The notes below the pieces were generated by a model. The model made no database searches and was not told the origin of the DNA. It worked only from the letters and a program-made list of their open reading frames with translations. This document shows, in pieces, positions 21,582 through 30,432 of a stretch of 64,000 nt of DNA (the stretch's first letter is position 1; each line of letters begins with the position of its first letter). Source of the stretch: Gammaproteobacteria bacterium (lineage in GTDB: Bacteria > Pseudomonadota > Gammaproteobacteria > Burkholderiales > Rhodocyclaceae); contig JARFTZ010000055.1 of assembly GCA_029289235.1 (NCBI GenBank), positions 62,001 through 126,000 on the forward strand, in the 5' to 3' direction. The position numbers and the translations under genes were made by a program.

Positions 21582-22261
21582 TGAAAGCGATGATCCTCGC
21601 CGCCGGGCGCGGCGAACGCATGCGCCCGCTCACCGACACGACGCCGAAGCCGCTGCTGATGGCCGGCGGCAAGCCGCTGATCGTCTGGCATCTGGAACGG
21701 CTCGCCGCCTGCGGTTTCCGCGATGTGGTGATCAACCATGCCCACCTCGGCGACCGGATCGAGGCGGCGCTCGGCGACGGCCGCGCCTTCGGCCTGTCCA
21801 TCCGCTATTCGCCGGAACCACCCGGCGCCCTGGAAACCGCCGGCGGCATCGCCCACGCCCTGCCGCTGCTCGGCAGCGACCCGTTCCTGGTGGTCAACGG
21901 CGATGTCTGGTGCGACTGGGATTTCCGCCGCGCACGCGCCCTGGCGCACAGGCGCGCCCACCTGGTTTTCGTCGACAACCCGCCGCAACACGCCGGCGGC
22001 GATTTCTGCCTCGACGGCGACACCGTGCGCTACGCCGCCGACCGTATCGGCCCGACCTACACCTATGCAGGAACGGGCGTGTTTTCCCCCGATTTTTTCT
22101 CCGACGTACCTGACGGCGCAGTCATGAAGCTGCGCCCGTTGCTCGACGCGGCCATCGCCCGACGCGAGCTCACCGGGGAACACCACGCCGGCCGCTGGGT
22201 CGACGTCGGCACGCCGGAACGGCTGGCCCAACTCGACCAGGAACTGAGAGGTTGTGAATAA
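21581..22261 (+). CDS. murU: MurNAc-1-phosphate uridylyltransferase
   Basis: A nucleotidyltransferase that turns MurNAc-alpha-1-phosphate and UTP into UDP-MurNAc, completing the AmgK-MurU recycling route, which is known to give intrinsic fosfomycin tolerance. The 226-residue protein opens with MKAMILAAGRGERMRPLT and TPKPLL (residues 1-26), the signature of the family; VNGDVWCDWD carries the metal-binding Asp. Related sugar-phosphate nucleotidyltransferases look similar, but the translational overlap with amgK supports MurU. The palindromic repeat at 22274 begins 12 bases after the stop. Confidence 0.88.
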   Translation: MKAMILAAGRGERMRPLTDTTPKPLLMAGGKPLIVWHLERLAACGFRDVVINHAHLGDRIEAALGDGRAFGLSIRYSPEPPGALETAGGIAHALPLLGSDPFLVVNGDVWCDWDFRRARALAHRRAHLVFVDNPPQHAGGDFCLDGDTVRYAADRIGPTYTYAGTGVFSPDFFSDVPDGAVMKLRPLLDAAIARRELTGEHHAGRWVDVGTPERLAQLDQELRGCE

Positions 22262-22273
22262 ATGCTTTCACAC

Positions 22274-22373
22274 CCACCGCAAAGACGCAAAGGCACAAAG
22301 ATTTCGCAAAGAAAACCTTTGATTAAAAGGATGGCCTTTGCGTGTTCTTTGCCTCTTTGCGCCTTCGCGGTGG
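22274..22373. repeat. Palindromic intergenic repeat, copy 1 (CGCAAAG type)
   Basis: A 100-base imperfect inverted repeat: CCACCGC at the left end pairs with GCGGTGG at the right end. The arms are built from short units (CAAAGACGCAAAGGCACAAAG on the left, CTTTGC/CTCTTTGCGCC on the right). It lies between murU and pepP and outside coding sequence. It resembles copy 2 at 31718-31813 in size, modular arms and in the bases just after the right end (GGTGGATTTT then GATnTTTG). As RNA it would fold into a long hairpin and could act as a 3' end or stabiliser for amgK-murU. No ORF is present. Confidence 0.8.
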
Positions 22374-22409
22374 ATTTTCGATATTTGCACTTGCCTTGAG
22401 GCAATCCGC

Positions 22410-23708
22410 ATGAAACACGAACCGTACTCGTCCCGCCGGCAAACCTTGCTCGACACGATCGGCGACGGCGTGGCCATCATCCCGACCGCGCCGGAGCGCA
22501 TCCGCAACCGCGACTCGCACCACCCCTACCGTTTCGACAGCTACTTCTGGTACCTCACCGGCTTCCCGGAGCCCGAAGCCGTCGCGGTGCTGGTCGGCGG
22601 CGAGGAGCCCCGCTCCATTCTTTTCTGCCGCGAGAAAAACGAGGAGCGCGAAGTCTGGGACGGTTTCCGCCACGGCCCTGCCGCCGCGCTGGACGCCTTC
22701 GGCTTCGACGAAGCCTTCCCGATCTTCGAACTCGAGCAGCGCTTGCCCGACCTTCTAGCCAACCGCGATACCGTGTGGCACGCCCTCGGCCACGACTCCG
22801 CCTGGGACGCGAAGATCGTCGCCGCGCTGAACACCGTCAGGGCGCAAACGCGTGCCGGCAAGCGCGCGCCGGCGCAACTCCGCGACCTGCGCGAGCCGCT
22901 CGACCGCATGCGCCTGATCAAGGACGCGCACGAACTGCAGATCATGCGCCGCGCCGCGAACATCACCGCCGCCGGTCACGTGCGCGCCATGCGCGCTTCC
23001 CGGCCCGGGCTCGCCGAATACGAACTGGAAGCCGAGCTTTCCTACGAATTCAGGAAACGCGGCGCCGACGGGCACTCCTACTCACCGATCGTCGCCGGCG
23101 GCGCCAACGCCTGCGTGCTGCATTACGTCGAGAACGACAAGCTGCTCGCCGACAACACGCTGGTGCTGATCGACGCCGGCTGCGAACTCGCCGGCTACGC
23201 CGCCGACATCACGCGCACCTTCCCGGTCAACGGGCGCTTCACCGGCCCGCAGCGCGACGCCTATGAAATCGTCCTCGCCGCCCAGACCGCCGCCATCGCC
23301 GCGATCCGCCCCGCCGCGCCGTTCTCCGCCTACCACGATGCGGCCCTGCGCGTGCTGGTGCAGGGCATGGTCGATCTCGGCCTGCTCGCCGGCACCATCG
23401 ACGGGCTGATCGAAAGCGAAGCCTACAAGCCGTTCTACATGCACCGCACCGGCCACTGGCTGGGGCTCGACGTGCACGACGCCGGCGAGTACAAGTCCGG
23501 CGACGAGTGGATCGCGCTCGCCTCCGGCATGACGCTGACGGTCGAGCCCGGCCTGTACATCCGTCCCGGCGAGAACATTCCGGAACACCTGCACGGCATC
23601 GGCATCCGCATCGAGGACGATGTGCTCGTCACCCCGGACGGCGCCGAAGTTTATACCAGTGCGCCGAAGACGGTCGCCGAGATCGAGGATGTCATGCGCC
23701 ATGACTGA
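22410..23708 (+). CDS. pepP: Xaa-Pro aminopeptidase (M24B)
   Basis: A metallopeptidase that removes N-terminal residues preceding proline. It has 432 residues, as in E. coli PepP. Seen: an N-terminal creatinase-like domain (YRFDSYFWYLTGFPEPEA near residue 36) and the pita-bread catalytic domain with metal ligands in LIDAGCEL, GYAADITRTFPV, HRTGHWLGLDVHD and the late TVEPGLYI and IGIRIEDDV. The conserved start is ATG 22410 behind TTGAGG; a longer frame enters the upstream repeat and is rejected. It overlaps the next gene by eight bases. The pepP-ubiH order is conserved in many proteobacteria. Confidence 0.94.
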   Translation: MKHEPYSSRRQTLLDTIGDGVAIIPTAPERIRNRDSHHPYRFDSYFWYLTGFPEPEAVAVLVGGEEPRSILFCREKNEEREVWDGFRHGPAAALDAFGFDEAFPIFELEQRLPDLLANRDTVWHALGHDSAWDAKIVAALNTVRAQTRAGKRAPAQLRDLREPLDRMRLIKDAHELQIMRRAANITAAGHVRAMRASRPGLAEYELEAELSYEFRKRGADGHSYSPIVAGGANACVLHYVENDKLLADNTLVLIDAGCELAGYAADITRTFPVNGRFTGPQRDAYEIVLAAQTAAIAAIRPAAPFSAYHDAALRVLVQGMVDLGLLAGTIDGLIESEAYKPFYMHRTGHWLGLDVHDAGEYKSGDEWIALASGMTLTVEPGLYIRPGENIPEHLHGIGIRIEDDVLVTPDGAEVYTSAPKTVAEIEDVMRHD

Positions 23709-24870
23709 CACGCCAGACACCGGGAAAACAATCCACACCGACGTGCTCATCGTCGGCGCCGGCCCGGTCGGTGTGACCCTCGCGCTGGCGTTGGAAAAGA
23801 GTCCGCTGCGCGTCCTGCTGCTCGACCGTCAGGCCGACGGCGCCTGGCGGAAGGACCCGCGCGCGCTGGCGCTGTCGCACGGCAGCCGGCAACTGCTCGA
23901 ACGCCTCGGCGCCTGGAACGCCCCCGCCGGTACCGCCATCCGGCGCATCCACGTCTCGCAACGCGGCGGCTTCGGCAGCACGCAGATCGACGCCGCCGAC
24001 TACGCCATCCCGGCGCTCGGCTACGTGATGCGCTACCGCGACCTGCTCGCCGGACTTTACGCGCAACTGCCGCCCGACCGGCTCATCGCGCCCGCCACGG
24101 TCACCGGGATCGAGACAGCGGCGGAAAAAGCCACGGTCACGATCGACGCATCGGGAAAACAACAGCGCATCGTGGCCCGCCTCGTCGTACACGCCGAAGG
24201 CACGCCGTCGGACGACCCCGGCGTGGCGGTCCGCGACTACGGCCAGCACGCGATCGTCTGCGAAGTCACCCCGGCCGCCGCGCACGAAAACCGCGCCTGG
24301 GAACGCTTCACCCCGGACGGTCCGCTGGCGCTGCTGCCGGTCGACAAAGGTTACGCGGTGGTATTGACCATGGCGCCGGACAAGGCGGCACGCATCCTCG
24401 AACTGTCCGACGGCGAGTTCCTCACCACGCTCAACCGCCAGTTCGGCGGCCGCCTCGAACTCGTCGCCACCGGCCCGCGCGCCGCTTTCCCGCTCGCCCT
24501 GCGCCTGCGCCGGCGGCTGACCGCCGAACGCCAGGTCTGGCTCGGCAACACCGCGCAAACGCTGCACCCCGTTTCCGGCCAGGGCTTCAACCTCGGCCTG
24601 CGCGACGCCTGGGAACTGGCCGAAACGCTGCTCGACACCGCCCCGGGCGACCCCGGCCAGGCAGCGCCCCTCGCCGCCTACGCGCTGCGCCGCCAGCCGG
24701 ACCGCCTCGGCAGCGCCGTGTTCACCGATGGCATCGTCCGCCTCTTCTCCAACGACATTCCGCCGCTCAAGGCGCTACGCGGGCTGGGCCTCTTCGCCCT
24801 CGATCTCGCGCCGCCCCTGCGGCACTTCGTTGCCCGCCGGATGATCTGGGGCGCCCGCGCCTGGCCCTGA
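23701..24870 (+). CDS. ubiH: FAD-dependent 2-octaprenyl-6-methoxyphenol hydroxylase
   Basis: A flavin monooxygenase of aerobic ubiquinone synthesis. The 389 residues have the N-terminal FAD motif VLIVGAGPVGVTLA (about residues 14-27), a weak central second motif and the third FAD motif WLGNTAQTLHPVSGQGFNLG (about residues 280-299). The GNxAQTLHP wording, where most relatives have GDAAH, is characteristic of UbiH rather than UbiF. The start ATG 23701 overlaps the end of pepP by eight bases, which implies coupled translation and fits the known pepP-ubiH neighbourhood. Other Ubi hydroxylases of this family cannot be fully excluded. Confidence 0.88.
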   Translation: MTDTPDTGKTIHTDVLIVGAGPVGVTLALALEKSPLRVLLLDRQADGAWRKDPRALALSHGSRQLLERLGAWNAPAGTAIRRIHVSQRGGFGSTQIDAADYAIPALGYVMRYRDLLAGLYAQLPPDRLIAPATVTGIETAAEKATVTIDASGKQQRIVARLVVHAEGTPSDDPGVAVRDYGQHAIVCEVTPAAAHENRAWERFTPDGPLALLPVDKGYAVVLTMAPDKAARILELSDGEFLTTLNRQFGGRLELVATGPRAAFPLALRLRRRLTAERQVWLGNTAQTLHPVSGQGFNLGLRDAWELAETLLDTAPGDPGQAAPLAAYALRRQPDRLGSAVFTDGIVRLFSNDIPPLKALRGLGLFALDLAPPLRHFVARRMIWGARAWP

Positions 24871-24921
24871 CCCTGTCCCGGAAGCAAGCAAACCCGTCTG
24901 GTCGAACCGGAAGGCGTTGCT

Positions 24922-24927
24922 TATACT
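24922..24927 (+). promoter_or_regulatory. Possible -10 box of the GGDEF/EAL gene
   Basis: TATACT lies 71 bases before the start codon in the 127-base gap after ubiH. A TGGTCG hexamer is 17 bases upstream (3/6). Weak but the best candidate in the gap. Confidence 0.3.
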
Positions 24928-24997
24928 GAATCGACAGCAACACCTGTAGGCGAAGCGATTGCGAGTATCGCAAGCAGGGAGCGCGGAGGAAAAACAG

Positions 24998-27900
24998 ATG
25001 ATGGATTTCCAGGCATTCCGCCGCCACTCATTGAAGACGCGCATCCTCATCGTCACGCTCGGCCTGATCGTTGCCGCGGTCTGGTCGCTGTCGTTCTACG
25101 CCAGCCGGCTGTTGCGCGATGGCATCGTTCATCTGCTCGGCGAGCAACAGCGATCGACGATCGCTTTCGTCGCAAAAGAAATCGACAACGACATCAGCAA
25201 TCGAATCCGGGCACTGGAACTGACCGCCGCCAACCTGGAGCCGGCTATGCTTTCGCGGCACGAGGCGCTGCAACAGCGTCTCGAACAGCATCTTGTGCTT
25301 CAGAGCATGTTCAACATCGGGACATGGGTTACCGATGCCGAAGGCACCGCCATTGGCGTAGTCCCGCGCTCGATCGGCAACCTCGGGGTCAGTTACCGGG
25401 ATCGGGAATATTTCACGAGAACGATCCGCGACAACCGGCCGACCGTATCCTCCCCGCTGATCGGAAAGGTCATACAGACACCGATCATCGTGATCGCCGT
25501 GCCGCTGCGCGATGCGCACGGGAAACCGATCGGCGCCCTGTGCGGCGGCACCCGGCTCGACCAGGCCAGTTTTTTCGACCCGATCACCGAAAACCGCTAC
25601 GGGAAGACCGGCGGCTTCCTCGTCATCTCGCCGGAGACCCGCCAGATCATCAAGGCAACGGACAGTCACCGCAACATGGAGGTGCTTGCTCCACGCGGAG
25701 TCAATCCGAGCACGGACCGCGGGCTGGAACATCCGCCAATGACGCAGATCCAGAAGAACGCCCGTGGAGTCGAAATCCTCGTTTCGAGCCACGCGATCCC
25801 CTCCGCCGGATGGGTTGCCGCGGCATTACTGACGACCGAAGAAGCCTTCGCGCCGATCAATGACATTCATCGCGGCATCCTCCTTGCCGCGGCACTGGTT
25901 ACCGCACTGGCGGGCAGCGTCATGTGGTGGCTGCTGAACCGGCAACTGCGCCCCCTCGGCGAAGCGGCCAGAGCGCTCGACGTAATCAGGGAGTCCGGCG
26001 CAGCCCCGCATCCGTTGCCGCTGACCCGCAACGACGAAATCGGCATACTCATCACCGCGTTCAACGAATCACTCGGGCAACTGCAGCAACGGGAGCAGGC
26101 ACTGCGCGAAAGTGAACAACGGTTCAGGGCGCTGCACGATGGCTCGTTCGGCGGAATCGCAATCCACGACAAGGGAGCCATCCTGGACTGCAATCAAGCT
26201 TTGGCCGACATGTCGGGCTTTTCGCATGAGGAACTGATCGGCATGGACGGGCTCCAGCTCATCGCGCCGGCATGGCGCGACCGGGTTCGGAACAACATCA
26301 AGAACGGCTACGACCGCCCTTACGAGGCCGAAGGCCTGCGCAAGGATGGCTCGGTCTACCCGTTGGCGATCCGCGGCAAGAACATCCCCTACAAGGGCGA
26401 CACCGTGCGGGTCACCGAGTTTCGTGACATCAGCGAGCAGAAGCGGGCCGAGCAACAGTTGCGGATTGCCGCCACGGCCTTCGAATCGCGCGAAGGGATG
26501 TTCATCACCGACGCCGAGCACCGCTTCGTGCGCGCCAACCGCGCTTTCCTGCAAATGGTCGGTTACACCTTCGACGAACTGCTGCCACTCCCTCCCGCCG
26601 TCATCCATTCCGAGCGCAACCCGCCCGAATTCCTGGCCGACTTGCTGCACGCCCTCGACAGGGATGGCGCCTGGCGGGGTGAATTCTGGGCGCGACGCAA
26701 GGACGGGGAGGACTTCCCGACGCGACTCAGCGTCACCGCGGTTCGCGATGAGGCAGGGGTCGCGACCCACTACGTCCTGGGGATCGAGGACATCACCGAG
26801 CGCAAGCTCGCGGAGGAGGAAATCCGGCATCTCGCCTACTTCGACCAACTGACCGGCCTGCCCAACCGCCAACTCCTCGCCGACCGGCTGCAACAGGCTT
26901 TGGCGGCAAGCTGCCGCCACCATCAATGCGGCGCGGTACTGTTCATCGATCTCGATAATTTCAAGACGCTGAACGACACCCTCGGACACGAGCAGGGCGA
27001 CGTCCTCCTGCGCGAAGTGGCACGGCGGCTCTCGCGCTGCGTCCGGGAATGCGACACCGTCGCCCGCCAAGGCGGCGACGAGTTCGTAATCATGCTCGAA
27101 GCCCTCGGCGAATCGCTGCCCGACGCGGCCAATCATGCCGAGCTGGTTGGCGAAAAGATCATCGCCAGCCTGAACCAGCCGTACCTCTTCCCCGGTTACG
27201 AACACCACAGCTCGGCCAGCATCGGCATCGCCATGTTCTCCGGCTGCGACGAGGTTGCCGACGAACTCCTGAAACGCGCCGACATGGCGATGTACCAGGC
27301 CAAGTCGGCCGGCCGCAACACGCTGCGCTTCTTCGACCCGGAAATGCAGGCGGTCGTATCCGCCCACGCGGCACTCGAGGCCGGACTGCGCGAGGCGCTA
27401 CAGCAGGACCATTTCGTCCTCCACTTTCAGCCGCAGGTCGATTCCGCCTGCCGGCTGACCGGCGCGGAGGTTCTCCTGCGATGGCACGACCCGCGTTACG
27501 CCCAGGTACCGGCGCGAATCTTCATCACTGTCGCCGAGGAAACCGGGCTGATCATTCCGATCGGCGAGTGGGTGCTATCGACAGTCTGTGCGCAGTTCGT
27601 TGCATGGCAGGCCGACCCCGCGCTGGCGCATTTATCCATCGCCGTAAACATCAGCCCCCGCCAGTTTCAGCAGAAGGACTTCGTCGAGCGGCTTCTCGCC
27701 ACCCTCGAGCACAGCGGGGCCGACCCGCGGCGTCTCAAGCTGGAGCTGACCGAAGGCATACTGGTCAAGGATATCGACGACGTCGTCGCCAAGATGGGGG
27801 CGCTCAAGGCACACGGCATCGGCTTTTCCCTCGACGACTTCGGCACCGGCTACTCGTCTCTGAGCTACCTGAAACGCCTGCCGCTCGATCAGTTGAAGAT

Positions 27901-28138
27901 CGATCAGGGATTTGTCCGCGACATCCTCGCCGATGCGGACGATGCCGCGATCGCCGGGATGGTCGTCGCCCTCGGGGAGAATTTCGGCCTGACCGTCATC
28001 GCCGAAGGCGTCGAGACAGAAGCGCAACTGTTCAAGCTCGCGGAACTGGGATGCAATCATTACCAGGGCTATCTGTTCAGCCGTCCGTTGCCGCAGGCGG
28101 ATTTCGAGGCTTACGCCCGGAGCCAAACTCGACGCTGA
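24998..28138 (+). CDS. Membrane-bound PAS-PAS-GGDEF-EAL cyclic-di-GMP protein
   Basis: A 1046-residue inner-membrane sensor that should make and/or break cyclic-di-GMP. Order: membrane segment (about residues 14-34), periplasmic Cache-like sensor (40-280), second membrane segment (about 290-312), HAMP-like linker, two PAS domains (about 375-495 and 500-620), GGDEF (620-790) and EAL (800-1045). The diguanylate cyclase site is intact (GGDEF near residue 691) with an inhibitory RxxD site (RECD) five residues before it. The EAL domain keeps EVLLRW, NISPRQF, ELTEG, DDFGTGYSS, KID and EGVE, so phosphodiesterase activity is also possible. GGAGG precedes ATG 24998. Ligand and net activity cannot be read from the sequence. 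Confidence 0.93.
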   Translation: MMDFQAFRRHSLKTRILIVTLGLIVAAVWSLSFYASRLLRDGIVHLLGEQQRSTIAFVAKEIDNDISNRIRALELTAANLEPAMLSRHEALQQRLEQHLVLQSMFNIGTWVTDAEGTAIGVVPRSIGNLGVSYRDREYFTRTIRDNRPTVSSPLIGKVIQTPIIVIAVPLRDAHGKPIGALCGGTRLDQASFFDPITENRYGKTGGFLVISPETRQIIKATDSHRNMEVLAPRGVNPSTDRGLEHPPMTQIQKNARGVEILVSSHAIPSAGWVAAALLTTEEAFAPINDIHRGILLAAALVTALAGSVMWWLLNRQLRPLGEAARALDVIRESGAAPHPLPLTRNDEIGILITAFNESLGQLQQREQALRESEQRFRALHDGSFGGIAIHDKGAILDCNQALADMSGFSHEELIGMDGLQLIAPAWRDRVRNNIKNGYDRPYEAEGLRKDGSVYPLAIRGKNIPYKGDTVRVTEFRDISEQKRAEQQLRIAATAFESREGMFITDAEHRFVRANRAFLQMVGYTFDELLPLPPAVIHSERNPPEFLADLLHALDRDGAWRGEFWARRKDGEDFPTRLSVTAVRDEAGVATHYVLGIEDITERKLAEEEIRHLAYFDQLTGLPNRQLLADRLQQALAASCRHHQCGAVLFIDLDNFKTLNDTLGHEQGDVLLREVARRLSRCVRECDTVARQGGDEFVIMLEALGESLPDAANHAELVGEKIIASLNQPYLFPGYEHHSSASIGIAMFSGCDEVADELLKRADMAMYQAKSAGRNTLRFFDPEMQAVVSAHAALEAGLREALQQDHFVLHFQPQVDSACRLTGAEVLLRWHDPRYAQVPARIFITVAEETGLIIPIGEWVLSTVCAQFVAWQADPALAHLSIAVNISPRQFQQKDFVERLLATLEHSGADPRRLKLELTEGILVKDIDDVVAKMGALKAHGIGFSLDDFGTGYSSLSYLKRLPLDQLKIDQGFVRDILADADDAAIAGMVVALGENFGLTVIAEGVETEAQLFKLAELGCNHYQGYLFSRPLPQADFEAYARSQTRR

Positions 28139-28196
28139 GCTTTCGAAGCCTCGCGGAGTCGGCTAGACTTGTGCAATTTTTCCCCCTCCCCGCTCA

Positions 28197-28991
28197 ATGG
28201 CCCGCGCACACAAGAAGCCGCAACTGATCGAATTCAAGGGGACGACGCTTCCCGTCGTCAGCGTCACCCTGCACACCCTGAACCCGGCACAACTGGCAAC
28301 GACGGCCAGCGACCTCTTCGGCGACGCGGCTTTTTTCGACGGCGACGCCGCGGTGCTCGAACTGGAACAGATCGACCCGGCGGCACAGGACGCTCCGGAC
28401 TGGACGGCGATTCGCACCATTCTGGGCAAGCATGGGCTGCAGGTCGTCGGCGTGCGCGGCGCGAGCGAGACGCTGAGTGCTTCTGCCGCAGCCGCGGGGC
28501 TGCCGGGCATCACCGCGCTCAAACGGCCATCCCGCCCGGTGGCGGAACCCGCTACGGCCAAGCAACCCGAGACTCAGGCCGCGCCGCCCCCGGCACCGGC
28601 AGAACCGCCGCCAGCGCCCCCCCCGCCCGCCGCCGTTCCCACCGTGATCATCGACCGCCCCCTGCGTTCCGGCCAGCAGGTCTACGCCCGCGGCGGCGAC
28701 CTCGTCGTCCTGGCCGCGGTCAATGCCGGCGCGGAAGTCATCGCCGACGGCAGCATCCACATCTACGCCCCGCTGCGCGGCCGGGCACTGGCCGGCGCCA
28801 GTGGTGAAACGGGAGCACGCATCTTCACCACGCGCTTCGAGGCGGAACTGGTGTCGATCGCCGGCGTCTATCGGACCTTCGAGGCCGGCATCCCCGACGC
28901 CCTCGCCGGGAAGCCGGTGCAGGTGCAGCTGGGCGATGCAACGGAAGGCGGCGCCAGCCCGTTGCTCATCAAGGCGCTGAAAACCGATTGA
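28197..28991 (+). CDS. minC: Septum-site determining protein MinC
   Basis: Inhibits FtsZ assembly away from midcell in complex with MinD. The 264 residues include an N-terminal FtsZ-inhibiting domain (about 1-100), a flexible Pro/Ala-rich linker (about 115-150, including [15 protein letters not shown]) and a C-terminal beta-helix domain (about 150-255) with the [16 protein letters not shown] and [23 protein letters not shown] runs that bind MinD. ATG 28197 has no strong ribosome site. It heads minC-minD-minE. Confidence 0.95.
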   Translation: MARAHKKPQLIEFKGTTLPVVSVTLHTLNPAQLATTASDLFGDAAFFDGDAAVLELEQIDPAAQDAPDWTAIRTILGKHGLQVVGVRGASETLSASAAAAGLPGITALKRPSRPVAEPATAKQPETQAAPPPAPAEPPPAPPPPAAVPTVIIDRPLRSGQQVYARGGDLVVLAAVNAGAEVIADGSIHIYAPLRGRALAGASGETGARIFTTRFEAELVSIAGVYRTFEAGIPDALAGKPVQVQLGDATEGGASPLLIKALKTD

Positions 28992-29019
28992 TGCCATTCG
29001 GAAAACCGCATTCAGCAGG

Positions 29020-29025
29020 TAAAAT
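29020..29025 (+). promoter_or_regulatory. Possible internal -10 box before minD
   Basis: TAAAAT in the 59-base gap between minC and minD, 26 bases before the GTG start. It matches the window's recurring -10 style, but no -35 is clear. It could raise MinD/MinE over MinC. Confidence 0.3.
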
Positions 29026-29050
29026 TCTGTTTTTTTGACGAAAGACTGCC

Positions 29051-29872
29051 GTGACAAGAATCATCGTCGTGACCTCCGGCAAGGGTGGCGTGGGCAAGAC
29101 CACCACCAGTGCCAGCTTCGCCTCCGGCCTGGCGCTGCGCGGCTTCAAGACCGCCGTGATCGACTTCGACGTCGGCCTGCGCAACCTCGACCTGATCATG
29201 GGCTGCGAGCGCCGCGTGGTCTATGACCTGATCAACGTCCTCAACGGCGAAGCGACACTGACGCAGGCGCTGATCAAGGACAAGCACTGCGGCAACGACA
29301 ACCTCTACGTCCTGCCCGCATCGCAGACGCGCGACAAGGACGCGCTGACCGAGGAAGGCGTCGAGAAGGTGTTAAAGGAACTGGAACACATGGGCTTCGA
29401 CTACGTCGTCTGCGACTCGCCGGCCGGCATCGAACGCGGCGCCGTGATGGCTCTGACCTTCGCCGACGAGGCGCTGATCGTCACCAACCCTGAAGTCTCC
29501 TCGGTGCGCGACTCCGACCGCATCCTCGGCATCATCCAGGCCAAGTCGCGGCGCGCCATCAAGGGCGACGAACCGGTCAAGGAGCACCTGCTGATCACCC
29601 GCTACTCGCCCAAGCGCGTCGAGGAAGGCGAAATGCTTTCCTACAAGGACGTGCAGGAAATCCTGCGTGTGCCGATCATCGGCGTGATTCCCGAGTCGGA
29701 ATCAGTGCTGCAGTCCTCCAACCAGGGCACGCCGGCCATCCACCTCAAGGACAGCGACGTCTCCGAAGCCTACTTCGATGTTGTCGACCGTTTCCTCGGC
29801 CAGACCAAGCCGTTGCGTTTTGTCGATTACGAGAAGCCTGGACTGTTCAAGCGACTTTTCGGAGGGAAATAG
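29051..29872 (+). CDS. minD: Septum-site determining ATPase MinD
   Basis: A membrane-cycling ATPase that recruits MinC to the poles. The 273 residues have the deviant Walker A SGKGGVGKTT (residues 9-18), the switch region DFDVGLRNLD (about residues 37-46), and a C-terminal amphipathic helix LFKRLFGGK that binds membrane when ATP is bound. The start is GTG at 29051 and gives the conserved MTRIIVVTSGKGG. The stop codon directly abuts the minE ATG, so MinD and MinE synthesis is coupled. Confidence 0.97.
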   Translation: MTRIIVVTSGKGGVGKTTTSASFASGLALRGFKTAVIDFDVGLRNLDLIMGCERRVVYDLINVLNGEATLTQALIKDKHCGNDNLYVLPASQTRDKDALTEEGVEKVLKELEHMGFDYVVCDSPAGIERGAVMALTFADEALIVTNPEVSSVRDSDRILGIIQAKSRRAIKGDEPVKEHLLITRYSPKRVEEGEMLSYKDVQEILRVPIIGVIPESESVLQSSNQGTPAIHLKDSDVSEAYFDVVDRFLGQTKPLRFVDYEKPGLFKRLFGGK

Positions 29873-30139
29873 ATGTCCCTGCTCTCTCTCCTCTTCGGCA
29901 GCAAACCGAAATCCGCCGCGCTGGCCAAGGAACGCCTGCAGCTGATCATCGCGCACGAACGCAGCGGCCTGTCGGGCAAGAAGGAATTCCTGCCTGAGAT
30001 GCAGAAGGAACTGATCGCGGTCATTTCCAAATACGTGGCGATCAACCCGGACGACATCAAGGTCTCGCTGGAAAAGCAGGGCAACTACGAAGTTCTGGAA
30101 GTCAATATCGTCCTGCCGGAACCCGACGGCGACCACTGA
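29873..30139 (+). CDS. minE: Cell-division topological factor MinE
   Basis: Stimulates MinD ATPase and drives pole-to-pole oscillation. The 88-residue protein is normal in length: an N-terminal membrane-binding and MinD-contact segment ([20 protein letters not shown]), a contact helix with [12 protein letters not shown], and a C-terminal dimerisation domain ending [12 protein letters not shown]. The ATG follows the minD stop with no gap. A strong hairpin 22 bases later ends the operon. Confidence 0.96.
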   Translation: MSLLSLLFGSKPKSAALAKERLQLIIAHERSGLSGKKEFLPEMQKELIAVISKYVAINPDDIKVSLEKQGNYEVLEVNIVLPEPDGDH

Positions 30140-30161
30140 CAGCAAGGTCCGCAGCATCCCG

Positions 30162-30193
30162 CGAGGCACGCCGGCGAAGGCCGGCGTGCCTCG
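30162..30193 (+). terminator. Hairpin terminator after minE
   Basis: A perfect 14-base stem (CGAGGCACGCCGGC with its complement) and a four-base GAAG loop. It is followed by TTCGGTTTT, an imperfect T-tract. Probable terminator of minCDE. Confidence 0.75.
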
Positions 30194-30392
30194 TTCGGTT
30201 TTCCGCATCGCGCGCACGGCTGCGCGCATTTCAGAACCTCGATCTTTACCTGAATTTTCCCGGACTAACGCCCTGTTTCCTTGGGAATCGCCGACCAGCC
30301 CGGCCAAATCAATGCACAGAAATATGAAAAATCAAGAATTTTTTTGCCTTCCCGAATGACTATTTTGTCTATTTTTTAGGCAGCAACGAGAG

Positions 30393-30398
30393 TAAAAT
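30393..30398 (+). promoter_or_regulatory. Possible -10 box for dusB-fis
   Basis: TAAAAT followed by CCGCTCCC, 35 bases before the dusB ATG and next to a strongly AT-rich block. A GC-rich discriminator after the -10 is a hallmark of stringently controlled promoters such as the E. coli fis promoter; the same control here is inferred. Confidence 0.4.
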
Positions 30399-30432
30399 CC
30401 GCTCCCTTCGCTGTTCGTCCGCTACTACTCCC

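Larger units (their letters stand above)
30140..30432. other. Intergenic region between minE and dusB
   Basis: This 293-base gap holds the min terminator hairpin (30162-30193) and, further on, an unusually AT-rich stretch (about 30310-30400, with several A and T runs) before the dusB start. I see no gene. The AT-rich block beside a GC-rich discriminator is consistent with a growth-rate-regulated dusB-fis promoter region. Confidence 0.6.
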
